The translations under genes and the position numbers were made by a program. A model generated the notes under the pieces. It did not search any database. It saw nothing but the letters and a program-made list of their open reading frames with translations, and had not been told where the DNA came from. Below, one piece after another: positions 60,103 through 64,000 of a DNA stretch of 64,000 bases. The DNA comes from Terriglobia bacterium (GTDB taxonomy: Bacteria > Acidobacteriota > Terriglobia > Terriglobales > Acidobacteriaceae), in the NCBI GenBank assembly GCA_020072585.1, contig JAIQGL010000019.1, positions 62,001 through 126,000 on the forward strand. The letters run 5' to 3'. Numbering within the stretch: position 1 is the first letter of the stretch; every line of letters starts with the position of its first letter.

Positions 60103-60140
60103 AAAAACTGCCAATTGATTTTTGGCCGATGCGCGCTCCG

Positions 60141-62510
60141 CTAGATCTTGCCCGCGCTCTGGTCTGGCCTGCTGTAGACATACTCCCACTCAGCTTTTCC
60201 CTCAATCACACGGATGGTTTGATTCACCGGCGGATTCACCACCCTCTGTACCAATCCGCTGGGCCAGCGAATTTCAAGCGCGTCAATCTGCGTGGCCTTT
60301 CCCAGGCCAAAATGCTGTTCCAGAGGCAGGCATCCGAAGCTGCTGCCGTGCGTGACTTCACGAATTTGTTTTTCCCCGCCGCGCAGAAGCGTGATGCGCG
60401 AGCCATTGCCATCGCGATTGCTTCTGGTCCCGGCCAGCCGCACATTGAGATAGTTGCCGGGTAATTCCCTGGGGCAGTGAACGGCCGTGCTGAGCAGATC
60501 GCCGGGATAACCTCCGCCGGCGGCAATAATGATCGACATGCGGCCATCGCCGAAGAGGTCGGCGCAGTTTGTGCCGTGGCTTTTGCCGGAGAAAGGCAGT
60601 CCCGCGGAAAAAGTTGTGTTGTGGAACGTGCCGCAATCGTTTTCCAGCAGGATGAACGGTTCAAGGCGCTCCATCCGTGGGCTGCCGTTTCCCAGCAGCA
60701 GATCGATGTAGCCGTCATTGTTCACGTCACCAAAGTTGCCGCTCATGGTGCCCCAGCATCCGTTGAGGCCGATCTCGCGCGTCTTCGCGGTGAATGTTCC
60801 GTCGCCGTTGTTGTGGTAGACCACCAGCGGAGAACCATCGGCTGGCCCGCGCCCCGTCTTCATCGTATAGATCGCATCTTCATGGTCAGACCAGCTGTAT
60901 TGCACAATGTCCAGCAGGCCGTCATTGTTATAGTCGGCAAAGAGGCAGGTGGTCCCGACGACAAAATCGGTGATTCCGGCCTGCAGGCTCACGTCAGTGA
61001 ATGTGCCGTCACCGTTATTGCGAAAAAGCTGCGGACGGCCCAGCCCACTGGAGAGGAAGAGGTCCGGATAGCCATCATTGTTATAGTCGCCCCAGCAGGA
61101 ACCGATGGTGGTGAAAACGCTCTGCAGGCCGGCTTGTTCCGTTATGTCAGTGAATGTGCCGTCGCCGTTGTTGTGAAAGAGTCGGTTCTGAATGCGGCGG
61201 TCAAACATGCCTCCCAGGTTGTAACCAATAAACAGGTCGAGCCGGCCATCGCAGTCATAGTCCACCCAGGAGGCGGTGTAAGCCGGGCCCCAGCTTTGCA
61301 CGCCAGCCTGCGCGGTGACGTTGGTGAAAGTGCCGTCTCCATTATTGTGGTAGAGCCCGCAATCGCCGTAATAAAAACCCTGACGCGTGACAAAGAGATC
61401 AGGAAAACCGTCATTGTCATAATCACCGGCAATGATGACGAAGGCGTTGATGCATTTATCCAGCCCCGATTTGACGGAGACGTCAGTAAAGGTTCCATCG
61501 CCGTTATTGCGGTAGAGCGTGCAGCCCGCGTGCGCCGCAGAGACCACGATATCGAGCAGGCCGTCATTGTTGTAATCGAAGACCGCGGTGCCGCGCCCCG
61601 CGCAGATCTTGTCCATGCCGATCCTTGCCGCGATGTCCTCAAACTGCACGCGTGCCAGCTCGTACCCGGCTTTCAGTTTCATCCGGTACGCCGACGGGAC
61701 ATTTTTCGGATAGCCGCCCAGAGAGCGCGAAGCCAGCCACAGTGCGGCGCGTGCGCGCTCATTGCCGGGATCAGCCTTCATGGCCGCTACGCCGTCCTTC
61801 ACCGCTTCCGCGAACATGCCGGCGCGGTAGCGCGCAATGGCCGACTCATGTTTTGCACGCGCTCGCATGGCTGGGGCGTGTGCTGCCAGGTCGAGCTCCC
61901 GCATTGCCTCGTCGTGCAGACCACATTTCAGGTACATGCGCCCGAGTTCCAGGCGCGTCTTGTGGTCGCCGGGATTTTTCTCAAGGTGCCGCTGATAGCG
62001 CTCAATCACCTCCTTATATTCCAGACCGATGAAGACGGCGGTCTCGCAATACACCTCGGCGGCATTCGCCAGAAAGACCCGCAGCTTTTTCGGGCCTACT
62101 ACCGAGTAGATTGCCATCATCCGCAACAGCGTTTCCGCGGCGATTCCGCCGGCGGAAAGCGGCATCTCCAGGGGCACGATCAGTGTGCGCGGATCAGTGA
62201 AGTCAAGATAACCAAACGCGCGCCGGGCGGAGTTCAATACATCATCCGCCACTTTGCGCAGAGGCACGCCTTGCGGAATCGTGACCCATCCGATCCGCAC
62301 CAACTGGTTGGCAAAGTCAGCCAGCGCCGTGTCCATGTCCTGCGGGCCGTGGACAGGAGGCGCGTGCGGGGCCAGCTTGGCCCGTGGCTTTGGCGGGATG
62401 ATTGTGTCCAGGCCCTTGCGCACCGTCTTTGTCCCGGCATTCAGCACGGTGAGGCCAAGCTCAACCATGCCTGCGGGAATTCTCAGTAGTTCTGCCCAGG
62501 GTGAGCTCAT
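60141..62510 (-). CDS. TPR/FG-GAP (VCBS) repeat protein with ASPIC/UnbV domain
   Basis: 789 residues from ATG 62510. After an amphipathic N-terminus and a TPR-like helical region (about 170-270), FG-GAP/VCBS repeats run from about 305 to 640, with five exact NNGDGTFT motifs and a sixth degenerate one (NDCGTFHN). The ASPIC/UnbV domain at about 685-770 (GSRITLLRGGEKQIREVTHG; GKATQIDALEIRWPSGLVQR) ends the protein. Calcium-binding DxNxDG loops are present in each repeat. There is no signal peptide. The redoxin gene overlaps its start by 4 bp. CRTAC-like proteins are surface or adhesion proteins; a cytoplasmic start is odd. Confidence 0.9.
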   Translation of the reverse strand: MSSPWAELLRIPAGMVELGLTVLNAGTKTVRKGLDTIIPPKPRAKLAPHAPPVHGPQDMDTALADFANQLVRIGWVTIPQGVPLRKVADDVLNSARRAFGYLDFTDPRTLIVPLEMPLSAGGIAAETLLRMMAIYSVVGPKKLRVFLANAAEVYCETAVFIGLEYKEVIERYQRHLEKNPGDHKTRLELGRMYLKCGLHDEAMRELDLAAHAPAMRARAKHESAIARYRAGMFAEAVKDGVAAMKADPGNERARAALWLASRSLGGYPKNVPSAYRMKLKAGYELARVQFEDIAARIGMDKICAGRGTAVFDYNNDGLLDIVVSAAHAGCTLYRNNGDGTFTDVSVKSGLDKCINAFVIIAGDYDNDGFPDLFVTRQGFYYGDCGLYHNNGDGTFTNVTAQAGVQSWGPAYTASWVDYDCDGRLDLFIGYNLGGMFDRRIQNRLFHNNGDGTFTDITEQAGLQSVFTTIGSCWGDYNNDGYPDLFLSSGLGRPQLFRNNGDGTFTDVSLQAGITDFVVGTTCLFADYNNDGLLDIVQYSWSDHEDAIYTMKTGRGPADGSPLVVYHNNGDGTFTAKTREIGLNGCWGTMSGNFGDVNNDGYIDLLLGNGSPRMERLEPFILLENDCGTFHNTTFSAGLPFSGKSHGTNCADLFGDGRMSIIIAAGGGYPGDLLSTAVHCPRELPGNYLNVRLAGTRSNRDGNGSRITLLRGGEKQIREVTHGSSFGCLPLEQHFGLGKATQIDALEIRWPSGLVQRVVNPPVNQTIRVIEGKAEWEYVYSRPDQSAGKI

Positions 62511-63064
62511 AGATGTTTGGGCAGGGTGTAATACACAGACTGAATCGCGCAACCGAAGCTCGGCGTCTCCGCGCGCCGCAGGGGCTTGCCGGCCAGAAAC
62601 TCCGCAATCGCCGACTCCAGATAGCCGGCGTAATCGGGGTCGGCAGGGTATTTGAAATTGTCGATGGCCCCGCGATAAACGAGAGTGCGGTGGACATCCA
62701 CTAAAAATGCACGCGGGGTCTGCTCCGTTGCCCATTGCAACGCCACGGCCCTTCCGGGATCGTGGAGAACCAGAAAGCCGAGGCCGCGTTCGGAGATCGT
62801 CTGCTGCAGCTGCGCTGGTGTCTCTCCGTGGCGCGACGCAATCACCGCCAGCGCCAGCTCCGGATGGCGTTTGGCGAAGCTGTTCAGATAGCGGTCATAG
62901 CGGCGGCAGTGCGAACAGACTCCTGACCAGAAGATAATGACGGCGCCTTTTTTCCCGTTGAGCAGAGCGGAGAGGCTGTGCCGGCCGTCATGGTTCACGC
63001 CGGACAAGGTGAAATCGCCGGTCTGGCTGCCAATCTCCTGATCTTGCGGTAGACGATGGCTCAC
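62507..63064 (-). CDS. Redoxin/TlpA-like thioredoxin-fold protein
   Basis: 185 residues. The thioredoxin-like CxxC is CSHC at 50-53 (FWSGVCSHCRRYDRYL), with the cis-Pro region in EQTPRAFLVDVHRTLVYRG (TPRAF). This is the AhpC/TSA-redoxin-TlpA layout. Start GTG 63064. There is no signal peptide. The final ATGA overlaps the FG-GAP/ASPIC gene start, so translation is coupled. The partner substrate could be the FG-GAP protein, which has several cysteines. Confidence 0.88.
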   Translation of the reverse strand: MSHRLPQDQEIGSQTGDFTLSGVNHDGRHSLSALLNGKKGAVIIFWSGVCSHCRRYDRYLNSFAKRHPELALAVIASRHGETPAQLQQTISERGLGFLVLHDPGRAVALQWATEQTPRAFLVDVHRTLVYRGAIDNFKYPADPDYAGYLESAIAEFLAGKPLRRAETPSFGCAIQSVYYTLPKHL

Positions 63065-63241
63065 AGCGGGCAGTTTAGCGGCTGAATGCAGGAGCGTGCA
63101 CTACTCTCAATCGATTAGATCGGCACGTTACGCGTAACACGCGTGCGCCGGCACTTGTCGCACTTAGGGGATTGGGACGGAGGACTTGGAGCGATAATAA
63201 CCACCTGCAGCATCGTAGTTAGCTTTTGTATACTACTGGTT

Positions 63242-64000
63242 TCACCGTCTCGATCGAGAGGTCTTTTTCACGGCCGCCGCCCGGGCCCTATACGACATTT
63301 TTATTTTGGCTGGATAATCGATGCCCATAGCAACGGCAATCTCCTCAGCATCTCGCAGCTCACGATATTGCTCCTTGCCTGCTTTGGCTCCGTCGATGCT
63401 CTCTACTTCCAAGAATGATGCGCTTAAACCCTCAGTCGACCAATCGATTGACTTTCGATGTGAGAGCCACAGTGGAATTTCCTTGAAAAACGTTCGTTCA
63501 ATGAAAAATTTTGGCCCAGCTAAGCCCGCCTTACGACCCGCTTGGTCAGCAAGATAGGCCTTTGTAAAAGCGAAATTTGCCTGGAGAGGTACTGCTGATC
63601 CTGCCAGCGGGCTACTGTGAAATGCTTCTAACATAGCCTGTTGCACCGAGATTGTTTTCGTCTTTACTCGGTTGAGCAAACTTTTTAAGTGTTCTTCGTT
63701 GAAGCGAGTGGACCCAGGCATGCGCAATCGCGGACCCACTGCAACTACCATCCGTGCCCCAGGATATCCTGCACCCTCATCGAGCAAGTTGATGTGTTTT
63801 AGCACTTCGAAGACCCTTTGGATGAAATCGAAAGTTACGCTTCGTGAACGCGGCGAAAGCTCACGAACATAGGCAGCACCGTCATTCACAATCATTGCTC
63901 GTAGGTGTCGCATTGTGTGTGAGGCTGCGGCCTGTTGAAACGCCTGCAAGCGATCTACTGCAGCTTGTGCAGTTTTATGGCCTGGATTGAACCCAACACT
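63242..64000 (-). CDS. Hypothetical protein (N-terminus beyond right edge)
   Basis: The reverse frame is open from 64000 down to 63242, at least 252 residues. The visible N-part reads VGFNPGHKTAQAAVDRLQAF, then VNDGAAYVRELSPRSRSVTF, then EGAGYPGARMVVAVGPRLRM, which has the rhythm of degenerate class III nucleotidyl-cyclase-like domains (x-x-D-G-x-x; R/A-x-x-V-A-V-G). This is tentative. The C-terminal half is basic, ending in RARAAAVKKTSRSRR. No ribosome-binding site is visible because the true start lies outside the window. Confidence 0.65.
   Translation of the reverse strand, partial: SVGFNPGHKTAQAAVDRLQAFQQAAASHTMRHLRAMIVNDGAAYVRELSPRSRSVTFDFIQRVFEVLKHINLLDEGAGYPGARMVVAVGPRLRMPGSTRFNEEHLKSLLNRVKTKTISVQQAMLEAFHSSPLAGSAVPLQANFAFTKAYLADQAGRKAGLAGPKFFIERTFFKEIPLWLSHRKSIDWSTEGLSASFLEVESIDGAKAGKEQYRELRDAEEIAVAMGIDYPAKIKMSYRARAAAVKKTSRSRR

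Noticed and set aside
60477-62489. A 670-codon open frame on the plus strand, antisense to the FG-GAP/ASPIC gene
   Set aside because: It is the mirror of the repeat-rich coding strand: its hydrophobic V/I-rich phrases recur with the spacing of the FG-GAP repeats, and it has no domain or ribosome-binding site.

Overview
The window looks like chromosome from an Acidobacteriota bacterium (Terriglobia/Koribacter-like). The evidence is a VWA protein of the acidobacterial VWFA-related type, an ASPIC/UnbV FG-GAP protein, a BNR-repeat exported protein, small secreted proteins of a type common in that phylum, two bEBP-type sigma-54 regulators, and a sigma factor coupled to a Ser/Thr kinase. GC is moderately high, with one visibly AT-richer patch around 21.6-23.2 kb. 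No rRNA, CRISPR array, integrase or transposase was seen. There is one tRNA, Asn(GTT).

Layout. 0-7 kb (minus strand): partial HAD hydrolase, Fis-type HTH protein, cvpA-like gene and purC behind a good sigma-70 promoter, an L,D-transpeptidase and smc. 7-14.9 kb (minus): a 59-aa membrane protein, a small secreted protein with a sigma-54-type promoter and inverted repeat next to a GAF-PAS-AAA+ sigma-54 activator, a PhyH oxygenase, an M20 peptidase, a DUF3788-like protein and the VWA protein. 14.9-20 kb: ribA, two-domain housekeeping enzymes, a Nudix hydrolase, a cold-shock gene with a long structured leader and strong terminator, and a DUF4034-like exported protein.

20-24.3 kb is the accessory part. 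It holds a small terminator-bounded operon (excisionase-like HTH plus two short proteins that appear to be paralogues), a REP-like palindromic element, a lone PD-(D/E)XK-like protein, and two small membrane proteins. 24.4-37.5 kb: glycosyltransferase, sigma factor plus Ser/Thr kinase with a 4-bp overlap, VOC protein, an NtrC-type two-component system with a coupled lipoprotein, then three exported proteins (two clear paralogues and one similar lipoprotein) interleaved with a BNR-repeat protein. 37.5-49.4 kb: prolyl oligopeptidase, tRNA-Asn, an adjacent ThDP enzyme/flavoprotein pair, polysaccharide deacetylase, methyltransferase, membrane acyltransferase-like protein and an overlapping cupin/ATP-grasp pair. 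49.5-64 kb: a REC-PilZ-like regulator overlapping a PAS histidine kinase, pheS-pheT (PheT appears to lack its tRNA-binding domain), GNAT, a YbiT-like ABC-F protein, an unknown protein, a redoxin overlapping a TPR/FG-GAP/ASPIC protein, and a partial unknown gene at the right edge.

The clearest candidates for something undescribed are the small HTH/paralogue operon at 20.7-21.9 kb with its neighbours, the local sigma-54 circuit at 8.2-8.3 kb, and the coupled redoxin-ASPIC pair. All functional statements rest on reading motifs by eye; no database search was possible.
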